Positions 1-8,991 of a stretch of 64,000 nt of DNA are shown here, piece by piece (the stretch's first letter is position 1; each line of letters opens with the position of its first letter). Made by a program: the position numbers and the translations under genes. Source of the stretch: Chitinophagaceae bacterium (GTDB taxonomy: Bacteria > Bacteroidota > Bacteroidia > Chitinophagales > Chitinophagaceae); contig JADKAJ010000001.1 of the NCBI GenBank assembly GCA_016719165.1, forward strand, positions 744,001 to 808,000, read 5' to 3'. Below the pieces are notes generated by a model that was given only the letters and a program-made list of their open reading frames with translations, ran no database searches and was not told the origin of the DNA.

Positions 1-2
1 AT

Positions 3-203
3 AATAATCAGCATGTGTTGAACTGGATTATTGGTGGCATATTTGCTCTGACAGCGTTGTTACAGCTATGGAAAATATTACGCAAGAAAGATACAATGCA
101 CAAACTGGAACACCCTGAAGAAGTGGCGCATCATTTTGAAGAACGCTATGAAAAGTTCGGAATTGACCCGGAGGATACCCCATCCGACAAACCTCTTAAA
201 TGA
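3..203 (+). CDS. Small single-pass membrane protein, probably cut by the left edge
   Basis: The reading frame is open from base 3, so the gene may begin before the window; a GTG at 15 is the first possible start inside it. The readable product starts with one hydrophobic helix (IIGGIFALTALLQLWKIL) followed by a charged cytoplasmic-looking tail that ends in an acidic, proline-containing stretch. I do not recognise a family. It is convergent with the outer-membrane protein gene on the other strand, 18 bases away. Whether this is a complete small protein or the C-terminal end of a longer one cannot be decided here. Confidence 0.5.
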   Translation, partial: NNQHVLNWIIGGIFALTALLQLWKILRKKDTMHKLEHPEEVAHHFEERYEKFGIDPEDTPSDKPLK

Positions 204-221
204 TTTGGCACAGTATTTAAA

Positions 222-746
222 TTAAAACCGATAGCCGGCAGAAAGGGATGGAATAAACCGCTTGCCTACATCTTCATCCAGCGAATTATATCCTTTACTG
301 AATTCAATGGTATAACCAAAACCGACGGAAGGGGCTCCGTAAAATCGTTTTGCAAAAATGAAGTGGTATCCCGCTTCAGCCATGGGAGTTACCAATAAAC
401 TTTTTTGTCTTGTTTTTCCTTCAAAATCCTCCAGTGAGAATAATATCCTGGCACCGGCGAAAGGATTGTTTCCATTTGTATTGGTACCAAAGGCATGACG
501 ATAGCCCACATACATTCCAAAACCGGTAGAAACCGAGTAAGCCTTTGCGGAAGCAAGCTGGTAAGTAATGCCTGCACTGAAACTGTTCTTATTGTTAAAT
601 GATTCACCTCTCGCTGCTACTTTGGTAGTGCTGTATCCCTTTCCGGATGACCGGATATATTCTGCTCCCAGTTCAAAAGGATTTTGTGCCTGGCTATTCC
701 CATTGATCAGCAAGAAGGCGAAGATTGATTGAATAAGTTTTTGCAT
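222..746 (-). CDS. Outer-membrane beta-barrel protein
   Basis: A 174-residue exported protein. It begins with a signal peptide (about residues 1-20, cleavage near NSQAQ) and continues with alternating aromatic/small residue strands such as SAGITYQLA and GFGYTIEFS, ending in the aromatic-terminated strand LSAGYRF that is typical of outer-membrane barrels recognised by the Bam complex. The size fits an 8-strand barrel. No specific family or ligand can be named. The start ATG directly precedes the signal peptide. Its neighbours give no functional hint. Confidence 0.75.
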   Translation of the reverse strand: MQKLIQSIFAFLLINGNSQAQNPFELGAEYIRSSGKGYSTTKVAARGESFNNKNSFSAGITYQLASAKAYSVSTGFGMYVGYRHAFGTNTNGNNPFAGARILFSLEDFEGKTRQKSLLVTPMAEAGYHFIFAKRFYGAPSVGFGYTIEFSKGYNSLDEDVGKRFIPSLSAGYRF

Positions 747-796
747 TGCTTATCTAAATGTTTGACAGGAGAATATATTATACTATCAATGACCAG

Positions 797-1126
797 TTAA
801 TCAACAATGAATAATTTACATCCGCTTGCCGTGGAAGTGCGGTGTGCTTCATTATTATCACCCACAAAATAGCACATACCTTTTGTAAGTTTCGTCACCC
901 GGCCATCCTCCAGTTCGGTATCCATTTCTCCTTCGAAGCAAAAAATAATATGACCTTTACTGCACCAGTGATCGGCTTTGTACCCGGGAGAATATTCCAC
1001 TAATCTAACCCTGATATCATTTACCAATTGTACCTGCCACCAGGCTACTCCTGTTTCACCGTTGTGCTCTTCTTTGGGAATGGAAGACCAGTTGAGTGTT
1101 TGAAAAGGGAAAGAAAGAAGCTTCAT
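797..1126 (-). CDS. DHCW motif cupin fold protein
   Basis: A 109-residue single-domain cupin. The diagnostic D-H-W-C motif lies at residues 52-55 (GYKADHWCSKGH), followed by the second cupin strands FEGEMDTELEDGR and the closing motif NEAHRTST. The full length matches the small DHCW-cupin family, which is expected to be a soluble cytoplasmic protein; its substrate is not established in the family as far as I know. It is 7 bases downstream of an exported lipoprotein gene on the same strand and may be co-transcribed with it. Confidence 0.88.
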   Translation of the reverse strand: MKLLSFPFQTLNWSSIPKEEHNGETGVAWWQVQLVNDIRVRLVEYSPGYKADHWCSKGHIIFCFEGEMDTELEDGRVTKLTKGMCYFVGDNNEAHRTSTASGCKLFIVD

Positions 1127-1133
1127 ATAAATA

Positions 1134-1868
1134 CTATAATTTTTGAAGAAACAATTCTTTTGTTTGTATTGCTATAGTATCTGTTATTTGCAGTTGTGTC
1201 AGAATATTTGGATTGAAAAAATCCCATTCATCGTGGAAGGTATTAAGTAGACACTGGTTTCCTGATTTAATTATTGTTACAATTAATGGCAATGATAAAT
1301 TTTGATTTACTTTTTTAATAGTAAAGGAGTTTAAAAATTTGCAAGATATCCAATTCATTCCTGAGGGCATACAATTATCATCAGGATTGTAATCAAATAA
1401 GCTCATATTTAGTAATTCTTGGCATCTTGGAATAATATTCAATGAATGAGAATATTGGATGGTATCTTTTTCTCGTATATATAAATTTCCTGTGGTTGTA
1501 AGACGATAACTTGCCATATGATTCTCAATTGGCCCTGTAAATTGAGGATAGGCTAGTGGATATCTTTCAACTATTGCAGAGTCAGAACTAATGAAAGAGA
1601 TTCTAAGTTTTACATAGTTGAATACTTGTTCATTTGAATTTAGAATAATAAATGGAGCAAAACTGGTAAATGTGTTATCGTTGACGAATTTTCGTATAAT
1701 CTGAGTGTCAGTTATTTCTTGATTGCTTGTAAAGAGCCTTACAGGCGAAACAGTTGCAATGCTTTCAGTTTGAAAAGTTGCGTTAATATAAAAATCATCA
1801 TTGCCTTCTCTTGAACAAGAGTATAAAAGCAAGTTAGTAATTACAAAAAATATAATTCTATAAGGCAT
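1134..1868 (-). CDS. Putative lipoprotein of unknown function, AT-rich
   Basis: A 244-residue protein that starts with a lipoprotein signal peptide and lipobox (LLLYSCS, Cys18), so it is probably anchored in the envelope. The rest is a soluble, beta-rich looking sequence with four further cysteines (in RCQELL, DNCMPS, SCKFL and QCLLN). I recognise no family. Base composition is visibly more AT-rich than its neighbours, with frequent ATT/AAT/TTT runs, and the gene sits where the CCG-domain partner of the adjacent Fe-S oxidoreductase would commonly be found. This suggests a later insertion, which is inference only. Confidence 0.65.
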   Translation of the reverse strand: MPYRIIFFVITNLLLYSCSREGNDDFYINATFQTESIATVSPVRLFTSNQEITDTQIIRKFVNDNTFTSFAPFIILNSNEQVFNYVKLRISFISSDSAIVERYPLAYPQFTGPIENHMASYRLTTTGNLYIREKDTIQYSHSLNIIPRCQELLNMSLFDYNPDDNCMPSGMNWISCKFLNSFTIKKVNQNLSLPLIVTIIKSGNQCLLNTFHDEWDFFNPNILTQLQITDTIAIQTKELFLQKL

Positions 1869-1882
1869 AATTATTTTTTAAT

Positions 1883-3205
1883 TTATTGTACTTCCTCCAC
1901 CCATTTATCTCTCTCATCCGGACTAAACTTCCACGGGGCAAAATTATTCTCCACATTACTGAACATGGCTGTCCATTCCTGGGGCGAATTACTTTCTTCC
2001 ATGACCAGGTAACGGCGGAGTTGTATAATGATATCGAGCGGACTGATACTGACCGGGCATTCCTGCACACAGGCATTGCAGGTGGTACAGGCACGGAGTT
2101 CTTCAACAGAGATATAATCATGAAGCAAACTCCTGCTATCGTCCTTAAACTCTTTGTTGACATTTATATTCTTTCCCACTTCTTCCAGCCTGTCACGGGT
2201 ATCCATCATTATTTTCCTGGGAGAAAGCAGTTTGCCTGTCTGGTTAGCAGGACATGCAGCAGAGCAGCGGCCACACTCTGTACAACTATAAGCATCCATC
2301 AGGTTCTTCCAGCTCAGGTCCATTACGTCTTTTGCCCCGAATCTTTGTGGTGCTGGTTGTTCACCGGTTGGAGCCAGTTCCGGCTGCATAGCATACAGCA
2401 CCTCTTTTTGAATGGATGGCATATTTTCCATTTCACCCATTGGTTTCAGTCTTGCATAATAGGCATTGGGGAAAGCCAATACAATATGAAGGTGTTTGGA
2501 ATAAGGCAGGTAATTCAAAAATGCAAAGATGCCAACGATGTGCAGCCACCAGGAACCTCTCTCCACCAGTTCAAGGCTGCTGTTACTCATTCCGTTTAAT
2601 ACAGGCTGTATATATTGAGAAATTATAAAATTTCCTGTTGGATGTGCAGCATAATGTTCAACACCCCTTGTTTGCAATAATGTATCGCTGGCATTCAGAA
2701 TAAGAAACAACGACATTAGCACGACTTCGGTAAACAGTATGTAATTCGCATCACTTCTTGGCCAGCCGTCAAGGTCCTTACTGGCAAAACGTTTTAGTTT
2801 GATAATATTCCTTCTTATCAAAAAAATAATACAAGCCACCAGTACAGTTAATGCCAGTATTTCAAACGCATTGATGAGCAGGGAATAAAAATTACCCAGC
2901 GGGGCGGCAAATAACCGGTGCTTACCGGTAATGCCATCCAGTACTATCTCCAGCACTTCTATATTAATAATAATAAAACCAGCATATACAAAAAAGTGCA
3001 TCACCGCTACCAGTGGGTTGCGAAACATTTTTTGCTGCCCGAATGCCAGTAATAAAAGATTTCTCCAGCGCCGGGAAGTATTGTCGCTCAGGTCTTCGTC
3101 TCTTCCCAGTTTAATATTACGGCTGATCTCTTTTACTTTTTTTGAAAACAAAAAGACAGAAACCGCACTGATAAGGACAAATAAGATTTGTTGGGCAATT
3201 TGCAT
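1883..3205 (-). CDS. Membrane-anchored dicluster (Fe-S)-binding oxidoreductase, HdrC/E-like
   Basis: A 440-residue electron-transfer protein. The N-terminal half has several membrane helices (about 4-22, 62-88, 105-132, 155-172, 215-232) with histidines such as H70 and H222 that could bind heme, as in NarI/HdrE-type anchors. The C-terminal half carries two 4Fe-4S motifs: CTECGRCSAACP (308-319) and CTTCNACVQECP (373-384). In the family such proteins pass electrons between membrane quinones and a cytoplasmic HdrB-like subunit with CCG domains. No CCG-domain gene is next to it in this window; a lipoprotein gene follows instead. Donor and acceptor are unknown. Confidence 0.85.
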   Translation of the reverse strand: MQIAQQILFVLISAVSVFLFSKKVKEISRNIKLGRDEDLSDNTSRRWRNLLLLAFGQQKMFRNPLVAVMHFFVYAGFIIINIEVLEIVLDGITGKHRLFAAPLGNFYSLLINAFEILALTVLVACIIFLIRRNIIKLKRFASKDLDGWPRSDANYILFTEVVLMSLFLILNASDTLLQTRGVEHYAAHPTGNFIISQYIQPVLNGMSNSSLELVERGSWWLHIVGIFAFLNYLPYSKHLHIVLAFPNAYYARLKPMGEMENMPSIQKEVLYAMQPELAPTGEQPAPQRFGAKDVMDLSWKNLMDAYSCTECGRCSAACPANQTGKLLSPRKIMMDTRDRLEEVGKNINVNKEFKDDSRSLLHDYISVEELRACTTCNACVQECPVSISPLDIIIQLRRYLVMEESNSPQEWTAMFSNVENNFAPWKFSPDERDKWVEEVQ

Positions 3206-3284
3206 AGCAGTTAATTACAGCTGCTAATTTACGGGATGCAGCAATGAATAATACGAATTGTTGAAAAAATGCCGTTTTACATAT

Positions 3285-3695
3285 TTAATCAACCAGTACC
3301 ACTGCCACTTCTTTTGTAACCTGGTAATTATACCTGTCTGTAACAGTGATCCTGATCATTGCATTTACAGTAGAGGTGATACCGGTTACAGTCCAGTTCC
3401 AGTTCAGGTCGTAGTAAAGAACATTGCCGGTAGATTGGTTCTGCTGGTATAGAATAGCGTTGGTGGTGGTATTCCTTATTTCGATCCTGGCATTGGAAAG
3501 GGCATTATTATCTGTCACATTACCTCTAACCTGTAGGGTGCTTCCATTAATAATTATCGTTCCGGCAGTAGGGGCTGTGATTGTGATGACAGAGGGACTA
3601 TCAGCAGGTGGGGTATTGTTATTGTTGTCTTTGCCGCAGCCAGTCATCACTAAAGTTGCTGTCAGAATGATTAGCAGGGGTAATATTTTTTTCAT
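3285..3695 (-). CDS. Small lipoprotein with an Ig-like/cadherin-like domain
   Basis: A 136-residue envelope protein. The lipobox LVMTGC (Cys20) is followed by an Asn-rich linker and a single beta-sandwich-like domain containing a repeated pattern typical of bacterial Ig-like domains: ITITAPTAGTIIINGSTLQ at the first strands, VTDNNALSNARIEIRN in the middle and the closing strands MIRITVTDRYNYQ. Such domains mediate protein or carbohydrate contacts at the cell surface; no partner can be named. It stands alone, 67 bases from the next gene on this strand. Confidence 0.7.
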   Translation of the reverse strand: MKKILPLLIILTATLVMTGCGKDNNNNTPPADSPSVITITAPTAGTIIINGSTLQVRGNVTDNNALSNARIEIRNTTTNAILYQQNQSTGNVLYYDLNWNWTVTGITSTVNAMIRITVTDRYNYQVTKEVAVVLVD

Positions 3696-3762
3696 ATATG
3701 TCAGAATTCATTTATGTATTAAAAGGAAGGAAGAGCTAATTTACATTAATTCATGTAATTGG

Positions 3763-4851
3763 TCAGAAGTGCAGTGCATTTACCCTGAACTTGCCATTGG
3801 AGAACTCCAGTGAAGGCGCAGGGAATTTAAAAGCACTCAGCACGGTGAATATAAATTTTATTCCCTTTTTATTGGTTTTGATCTTAGTAAGGTCGATATC
3901 AGGAGAGAGGTACCATTGCCGGTATCTTTTTATATCTGGCCTGTTGAAAATGATATTGCCATTATCATCCTTGCCAATATTTTCAGTGCCTCCAAATAAA
4001 CCTTCTGCACCATAGCCTACAGAAACGGAAAGCCATTCAGGCAGGTTAGAATTTCTAAAAAATGGTTTCAGGTTTACACTGGCCCAATAGGTTTGGCCAT
4101 TATAATCTTTTAACATTCGTTCCGCAGCACTTTTTCCAAAAAGCATATTGCTGCGTTGCGTTAATTCCGGGTCGTTATAGTTTTTCCGGTGAAAAGAAAA
4201 TTTAAGTTTTATACGCTGTTCATTCCAGGCCAGCTCCTGAGCAACCAGGGCGCCACTGCCTAATATATTTGCACCAAAGTCGCCCCAGCTCCAGCCCCAT
4301 TCTTTACTGAAACCATCCAGCACTTCAATGACAGTTTGATAAAAAGCGCCGCTCATCCCGCCGATCCAGATTCTTTTTTTCCTGTCTATACCTGTCCATC
4401 GCCACATTTCCATGCTGGCCCGGCTCTCAATATAGGCACTGTAGATATGCCCTACCTTATCTGCCTGCTTCCATTCCGGGAAGTCATTGAACGTATGAAA
4501 ACCACTTTGCGGATAATTTTTATACCAGGCATTGTAAAGGCCAATCATAATGCCGCCATAGGCAACAACAGTGCCGCCTGCAACCAGCCAGACCCGTTTC
4601 TTATTTGGTCCGGGGGGAAGCGATTTATAAAAACCGCCGTGTATCAAACCTTTTTGAAATGCAGTATCCGGGACAATTTTTATAGCAATAACTGTATCAG
4701 CTGACGGGTAGTTCTTTTCTGCAGTAGTAGAATCCTGGGCAACAACGTAGCCGGTTATAGTAAATAAGGAAATGAGTATGATTGTTTTTTTTACCACAGA
4801 AGACAAAAAGTTTCGCACAGAGTATTGAGGGGATATTATTATAAAAATCAA
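3763..4851 (-). CDS. DUF2279 domain protein
   Basis: The core of this 362-residue protein, with the conserved stretch NDFPEWKQADKVGHIYSAY and a Trp/Gly-rich segment around residues 195-205 (EWGWSWGDFGANILG), matches the DUF2279 family of envelope proteins in Bacteroidota. It has a signal peptide-like segment (about residues 20-39, ending VVAQ). The ATG at 4851 gives 18 residues ahead of that segment; an in-frame GTG at 4797 (Val19) would give a normal signal peptide directly, so the true start may be there. Function is unknown. The C-terminal part looks like outer-membrane beta strands. Confidence 0.72.
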   Translation of the reverse strand: MIFIIISPQYSVRNFLSSVVKKTIILISLFTITGYVVAQDSTTAEKNYPSADTVIAIKIVPDTAFQKGLIHGGFYKSLPPGPNKKRVWLVAGGTVVAYGGIMIGLYNAWYKNYPQSGFHTFNDFPEWKQADKVGHIYSAYIESRASMEMWRWTGIDRKKRIWIGGMSGAFYQTVIEVLDGFSKEWGWSWGDFGANILGSGALVAQELAWNEQRIKLKFSFHRKNYNDPELTQRSNMLFGKSAAERMLKDYNGQTYWASVNLKPFFRNSNLPEWLSVSVGYGAEGLFGGTENIGKDDNGNIIFNRPDIKRYRQWYLSPDIDLTKIKTNKKGIKFIFTVLSAFKFPAPSLEFSNGKFRVNALHF

Positions 4852-4936
4852 ATTTACGAATCTGCTTTCTTTTCAGTTTCAAAACATAAAATTCAATAAC
4901 TTTCAGCTTTATTATCAAAAACCAGAAATATCGATT

Positions 4937-6658
4937 ATGGACGCTGCAATTCAATCTAAAGTAGACGTATGGCTGAATGGAAATTTTGATGAGGCTACAA
5001 AGGAGGAAATAAAAAAGTTACAACAGGATAATCCATCCGAACTGGCAGATGCGTTTTATAAAAATTTGGAATTTGGTACCGGTGGTCTCCGCGGACTGAT
5101 GGGAGTAGGCACCAACCGGATGAATAAATATACTGTTGGTATGGCCACCCAGGGCTATGCCAATTACCTGAAACAATGTTTTCCTGGCGGCGTCAGTGTA
5201 GCTATTGCACATGACAGTCGTAACAACAGCCGTTTCTTTGCAGAAACAACGGCTAATGTATTTGCGGCCAATGGTGTGAAGGTTTATTTATTTGAAGCAC
5301 TTCGCCCTACACCAGAATTATCCTTTGCTATCCGCACCTTAAAGTGCCAGGGTGGTGTGGTTTGTACTGCTTCGCATAATCCGAAAGAATATAATGGGTA
5401 TAAAGCTTATTGGGATGATGGATCTCAATTAGTACCGCCGCATGATAAAAATGTGATCAAAGAAGTGGATAAAATTGCTTCAGTGGATGATGTGAAATGG
5501 AGCGGGGGTGAAAGCAGGATAACCATCATCGGCAAAGAACTGGATGAGCAATATATGGAAATGGTAAAGGGATTAAGTGTGTATCCCGAAGTTATTGCAA
5601 AGCATAAAGACCTGAAGATCGTTTATACTCCTATACATGGAACTGGTATTACTTTATTGCCGCAGGTATTGAAAAATTTCGGGTTTGATAATGTGCATAT
5701 CGTAAAAGAGCAAAGTGAACCTGACGGAAATTTCCCCACAGTGGCTTATCCTAACCCGGAAGAAAGTGAAGCGATGAGTTTTGGATTGAAACTGGCAGAA
5801 GAGCTGGATGCAGATATTCTTTGCGGTACCGACCCGGATGCAGACCGTCTTGCGATCGGTGTAAAAGATTCCAATGGCCAATGGGTGCTGATGAATGGTA
5901 ACCAGACTGCAGTACTGGCTTTTAACTACCTGATGGAAGCAAGAAAGACAAAAGGCATTGCAAAGCCCAATGATATGGTGATCACTACCATTGTAACCAC
6001 ACCTATGATCGATGCGATAGCAAAAGGAAATGGAGTGGGTTGCTACCGGGTTCTGACCGGCTTCAAATGGATCGCTGAATTGATCCGGGCGAAAGAAGGG
6101 AAAGAAAACTATATCATCGGGGGAGAAGAAAGTTTTGGATTAATGATCGGTGATAAGATTAGAGATAAGGATGGCATCAGTGCCGTAGCATTGTTATGCG
6201 AAATGGCAGCGTATGAAAAAGAAAAGGGACGCAGCCTCTATGAAAAAATGATCGACCTGTATGTGCAGTATGGTTTTTATAAGGAACACCTGATCTCCAT
6301 TACAAAGAAAGGTATGGATGGCCAGCAGCAGATTGCAGCGATGATGGAAAGCTACCGCAATAATCCGCCAAAAACCATTAATGGCTCACTGGTGGTAAAA
6401 CTGCTGGATTATGAATTACAAAAAGGAAGCAATCCGCAAACAGGGGAGGAGTGGAAAATAGAGTTACCGAAATCGAATGTGTTGCAATTCATTTTAGCGG
6501 ATGGCAGCAGTATTTCTGCAAGACCAAGCGGCACCGAACCTAAGATCAAGTTCTATTTCAGTGTGAATACAAAACTGAATACTGCAGCTGAGTTTGATAA
6601 AGTCAATAAGGAATTGGATGAAAAGATAAAGGCGGTGATCACGGATATGAAGTTGTAA
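4937..6658 (+). CDS. Phospho-sugar mutase (phosphoglucomutase/phosphomannomutase family)
   Basis: A 573-residue alpha-D-phosphohexomutase that interconverts hexose 1- and 6-phosphates in the cytoplasm. All four signatures are present: the phosphoserine loop TASHNPKEYNGYK with catalytic Ser146, the metal-binding loop DPDADR (299-304), the sugar-binding loop GGEESFG (395-401) and the C-terminal phosphate-binding loop ARPSGTEPK. Length matches the large PgcA/Pgm2-like subgroup used for phosphoglucomutase or mixed PGM/PMM activity; specificity cannot be read from sequence alone. A strong hairpin terminator follows. Upstream is a divergent DUF2279 gene. Confidence 0.93.
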   Translation: MDAAIQSKVDVWLNGNFDEATKEEIKKLQQDNPSELADAFYKNLEFGTGGLRGLMGVGTNRMNKYTVGMATQGYANYLKQCFPGGVSVAIAHDSRNNSRFFAETTANVFAANGVKVYLFEALRPTPELSFAIRTLKCQGGVVCTASHNPKEYNGYKAYWDDGSQLVPPHDKNVIKEVDKIASVDDVKWSGGESRITIIGKELDEQYMEMVKGLSVYPEVIAKHKDLKIVYTPIHGTGITLLPQVLKNFGFDNVHIVKEQSEPDGNFPTVAYPNPEESEAMSFGLKLAEELDADILCGTDPDADRLAIGVKDSNGQWVLMNGNQTAVLAFNYLMEARKTKGIAKPNDMVITTIVTTPMIDAIAKGNGVGCYRVLTGFKWIAELIRAKEGKENYIIGGEESFGLMIGDKIRDKDGISAVALLCEMAAYEKEKGRSLYEKMIDLYVQYGFYKEHLISITKKGMDGQQQIAAMMESYRNNPPKTINGSLVVKLLDYELQKGSNPQTGEEWKIELPKSNVLQFILADGSSISARPSGTEPKIKFYFSVNTKLNTAAEFDKVNKELDEKIKAVITDMKL

Positions 6659-6679
6659 ACACTTTTTGAATAGTTCATC

Positions 6680-6712
6680 AAAGCGGCATTTTTACGATGC
6701 TGCTTTTTTATT
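6680..6712 (+). terminator. Rho-independent terminator after the phosphohexomutase
   Basis: The arms AAAGCGGCAT and ATGCTGCTTT form an almost perfect stem around a short loop and are followed by a T run. It lies 21 bases after the mutase stop. Its T run overlaps the promoter -7 element of the next gene. Confidence 0.75.
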
Positions 6713-6716
6713 TTTG
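6709..6716 (+). promoter_or_regulatory. Bacteroidota-type -7 element for pcm
   Basis: TATTTTTG matches the Bacteroidota -7 consensus TAnnTTTG and is 8 bases upstream of the ATG, implying a nearly leaderless transcript. No good -33 TTTG is seen at the usual distance, so support is moderate. Confidence 0.4.
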
Positions 6717-6724
6717 CTACGCTT

Positions 6725-7381
6725 ATGAGACCAACAGAAGATACATACCGGCACAAAGGCCTTCGCAAGAAATTAGTACAAGGCATACAGGCAAAAGGAA
6801 TTTCTGATGAACGGGTGCTGGCTGCAATATTAGAAATACCCCGTCATTTTTTTTTGGATTCAGCATTTGATGAAAAAGCATACGAGGATATTGCTTTTCC
6901 TATTGGTGAAGGACAAACAATCTCACAACCTTATACAGTAGCTTATCAAAGCCAGTTACTCGAAATAAAACCCTTTCAGAAGGTATTGGAAATTGGTACC
7001 GGCAGTGCTTACCAGGCGGTTGTGTTGGCGGAATTGGGCGCACATGTATACACAATAGAACGACAAAAGAAATTGTTTGAAGCAAACAAATCGTTTCCAT
7101 GGCTAAAAAAATATTCTTCCATAAAATATTTTTATGGGGATGGCTACCAGGGATTACCTACTTATGCACCATTTGACAGGGTAATTATTACAGCTGCCGC
7201 TCCGGAAGTGCCGGCCAAACTTATTGAGCAGTTAAAGCCAGGCGGTATTATGGTGATACCTGTAGGAGCTGGTGATGTACAGCTAATGAAACGCATCACT
7301 AAACTGGATAATGGAGTATTGAAAGAAGAAGTATTTGATCGTTTTTCTTTTGTTCCAATGCTGGGAGGCAGGAATTCTTAG
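6725..7381 (+). CDS. pcm: Protein-L-isoaspartate O-methyltransferase
   Basis: A 218-residue SAM-dependent enzyme that methylates isoaspartyl residues in damaged proteins to start their repair. The SAM-binding motif I reads VLEIGTGSAYQAVVL (usually GSGYQ) near residues 86-100, preceded by the family motif GQTISQPYTVA that binds the substrate and followed by VIITAAAPEVP and the motif PGGIMVIPVG. Length is typical. The stop overlaps the stop of the convergent M48 peptidase gene by 3-4 bases (7378-7381). Confidence 0.93.
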   Translation: MRPTEDTYRHKGLRKKLVQGIQAKGISDERVLAAILEIPRHFFLDSAFDEKAYEDIAFPIGEGQTISQPYTVAYQSQLLEIKPFQKVLEIGTGSAYQAVVLAELGAHVYTIERQKKLFEANKSFPWLKKYSSIKYFYGDGYQGLPTYAPFDRVIITAAAPEVPAKLIEQLKPGGIMVIPVGAGDVQLMKRITKLDNGVLKEEVFDRFSFVPMLGGRNS

Positions 7382-8313
7382 ACAAACTGTTCCAGTAACT
7401 CAATCCGTTTTTCAACCGATGGATGCGTGGCAAACATATTATCCCAGGATGCAGACTTGTGGGTAGAAGGTTTGGGATTATCAAAAAATAATTGTGCTAC
7501 ATCACGGCTTTCCACCGCTTCTATGGCAGGATCATTTGAAACTTTACGCAAGGCATTAGCCAATGCATAGGGTTTCTTGGTAATTTCTGCCGCTCCTGCA
7601 TCAGCTAAATATTCTCTTTTCCGGCTGATACCGAAACGTAATAAGATGGAGATGAAATAGGCAACGGCCGTAACAACAATGGCAATAAGAATGATAGCAC
7701 CACTCCCTTTACTGTCTTTACTTCTTCTTCCCGATCCGGCAAACCGCAGGCTGCGAAATGCCAATTCAGCCAGGAAAGCAAATATGCCAACGAAAATGAT
7801 AGAGATGATCAAAACCCTAACATCCCGGTTTTTGATATGGGTTAGCTCATGTGCAATAACACCCTCTAGTTCCTCATCATCCAGTTTATTAATAATACCC
7901 CTGGATAAAGAGATAGCATAGCTTTTTTTATCAATACCACTGGCAAAAGCATTTAGGGAATCATCTTCAATCAGGTAGATTTTAGGCGTTTGCATGCCTT
8001 GTGATATACAAAGATTCTCTACCAGGTTGTAGACCCTTTTATTTTCCATTCTTTCCAGCGGTTTGCTGCCGGTGGCCATTCGGATAAAAGCTGCATGGCC
8101 AGACCATGCAATGAGGAACCAGATGCCGGTAGCTGCTAAAACTACAGGCATGGATTGCAGGAATAGCTCATCAGGGTCTTCGCCATGTTCGTTCGTGGTA
8201 AAGAAAAGAATAGCATAAAGCATCCCCAGCAATAAAGCCGGGAATGCTATTAACAAGAGGGTTGAATTGAAATTATTTCGACGAATCTGCTTATCTAGTC
8301 CAACGTATTGCAT
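7378..8313 (-). CDS. M48 family metallopeptidase, HtpX-like
   Basis: A 311-residue integral membrane zinc protease. Two N-terminal helices (about 20-40 and 56-75) precede the catalytic motif HELTH (155-159); two more helices follow (about 168-188 and 205-226), and the third zinc ligand is Glu234 in the segment REYLADAGAAE. HtpX-type proteases degrade misfolded membrane proteins. The ATG at 8313 is chosen over an upstream TTG. It is 6 bases downstream of lemA on the same strand; lemA plus an M48 protease is a common gene pair. Confidence 0.9.
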   Translation of the reverse strand: MQYVGLDKQIRRNNFNSTLLLIAFPALLLGMLYAILFFTTNEHGEDPDELFLQSMPVVLAATGIWFLIAWSGHAAFIRMATGSKPLERMENKRVYNLVENLCISQGMQTPKIYLIEDDSLNAFASGIDKKSYAISLSRGIINKLDDEELEGVIAHELTHIKNRDVRVLIISIIFVGIFAFLAELAFRSLRFAGSGRRSKDSKGSGAIILIAIVVTAVAYFISILLRFGISRKREYLADAGAAEITKKPYALANALRKVSNDPAIEAVESRDVAQLFFDNPKPSTHKSASWDNMFATHPSVEKRIELLEQFV

Positions 8314-8319
8314 CAGCAA

Positions 8320-8880
8320 TTAAAATTGAATTTTCGGAGGCTCATCCATTTGTTTGCGGGTATCTGTACCCAGGTCGAACAGGATCTCCCGGTTGAAACC
8401 AAAATTCCTTGCGATCAGGTTGCTTGGGAAAGATTCCACCGCATTGTTATACTCTGTGGTGGCTGCATTAAAGAACCGGCGGCTGGCAGCCAGCTTATTT
8501 TCAATATCACTAAGTTCTTCCTGCAGTTGTAAAAAATTTTGATTGGCTTTCAGATCAGGATATGCTTCTACCTGCACTTTTAAACCCTGCAAAGCTGCGG
8601 AGAGTTGTTGTTCTGCAACGATCTTCCCGTCAATACTGGTGGCGTTCATTGCAGCAGTCCGGGCTTCTGTAATTTTAAGCAACAGATCCTTTTCATGCGT
8701 GGCATATCCTTTTACGGTATCTACCAATTGCGGGATAAGGTCATGCCGCTGGCGAAGCTGCACGTCAATATCGGCAAAAGCATTTTGGCGACGGTTGCGG
8801 AGACGAACCAGTCCGTTATACAAGCTGATAACCCAAATAACGATCAGGACGATAATACCGACTACAATTAATACTGGCAT
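8320..8880 (-). CDS. lemA: LemA family protein
   Basis: A 186-residue protein with an N-terminal transmembrane helix (about residues 2-21) and a long helical LemA domain. Family landmarks are YNGLVRLRNRRQNAFADID, the segment RHDLIPQLVDTVKGYATHE, and the C-terminal YNNAVESFPSNLIARNFGF. LemA proteins have an N-terminus-out topology and an unknown molecular role, often beside membrane proteases. The ATG at 8880 is chosen because it starts exactly before the hydrophobic helix. It forms an operon with the HtpX-like gene just downstream. Confidence 0.92.
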   Translation of the reverse strand: MPVLIVVGIIVLIVIWVISLYNGLVRLRNRRQNAFADIDVQLRQRHDLIPQLVDTVKGYATHEKDLLLKITEARTAAMNATSIDGKIVAEQQLSAALQGLKVQVEAYPDLKANQNFLQLQEELSDIENKLAASRRFFNAATTEYNNAVESFPSNLIARNFGFNREILFDLGTDTRKQMDEPPKIQF

Positions 8881-8991
8881 AGTTGTGTTTTTAGAGATAT
8901 TGAAATTACACAAAAAGAAACTGACAGATCATGATTTGGAATAAAATTCCTGTTACATTTCTTCTTATCTTTCGAATTCATTTTCTTGCCT

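Noticed and set aside
1886..2599. Long open frame on the plus strand, 237 codons, across the Fe-S oxidoreductase
   Set aside because: It is antisense to a clear dicluster Fe-S protein with normal motifs, has no recognisable domain, and is of the kind expected as a shadow frame.
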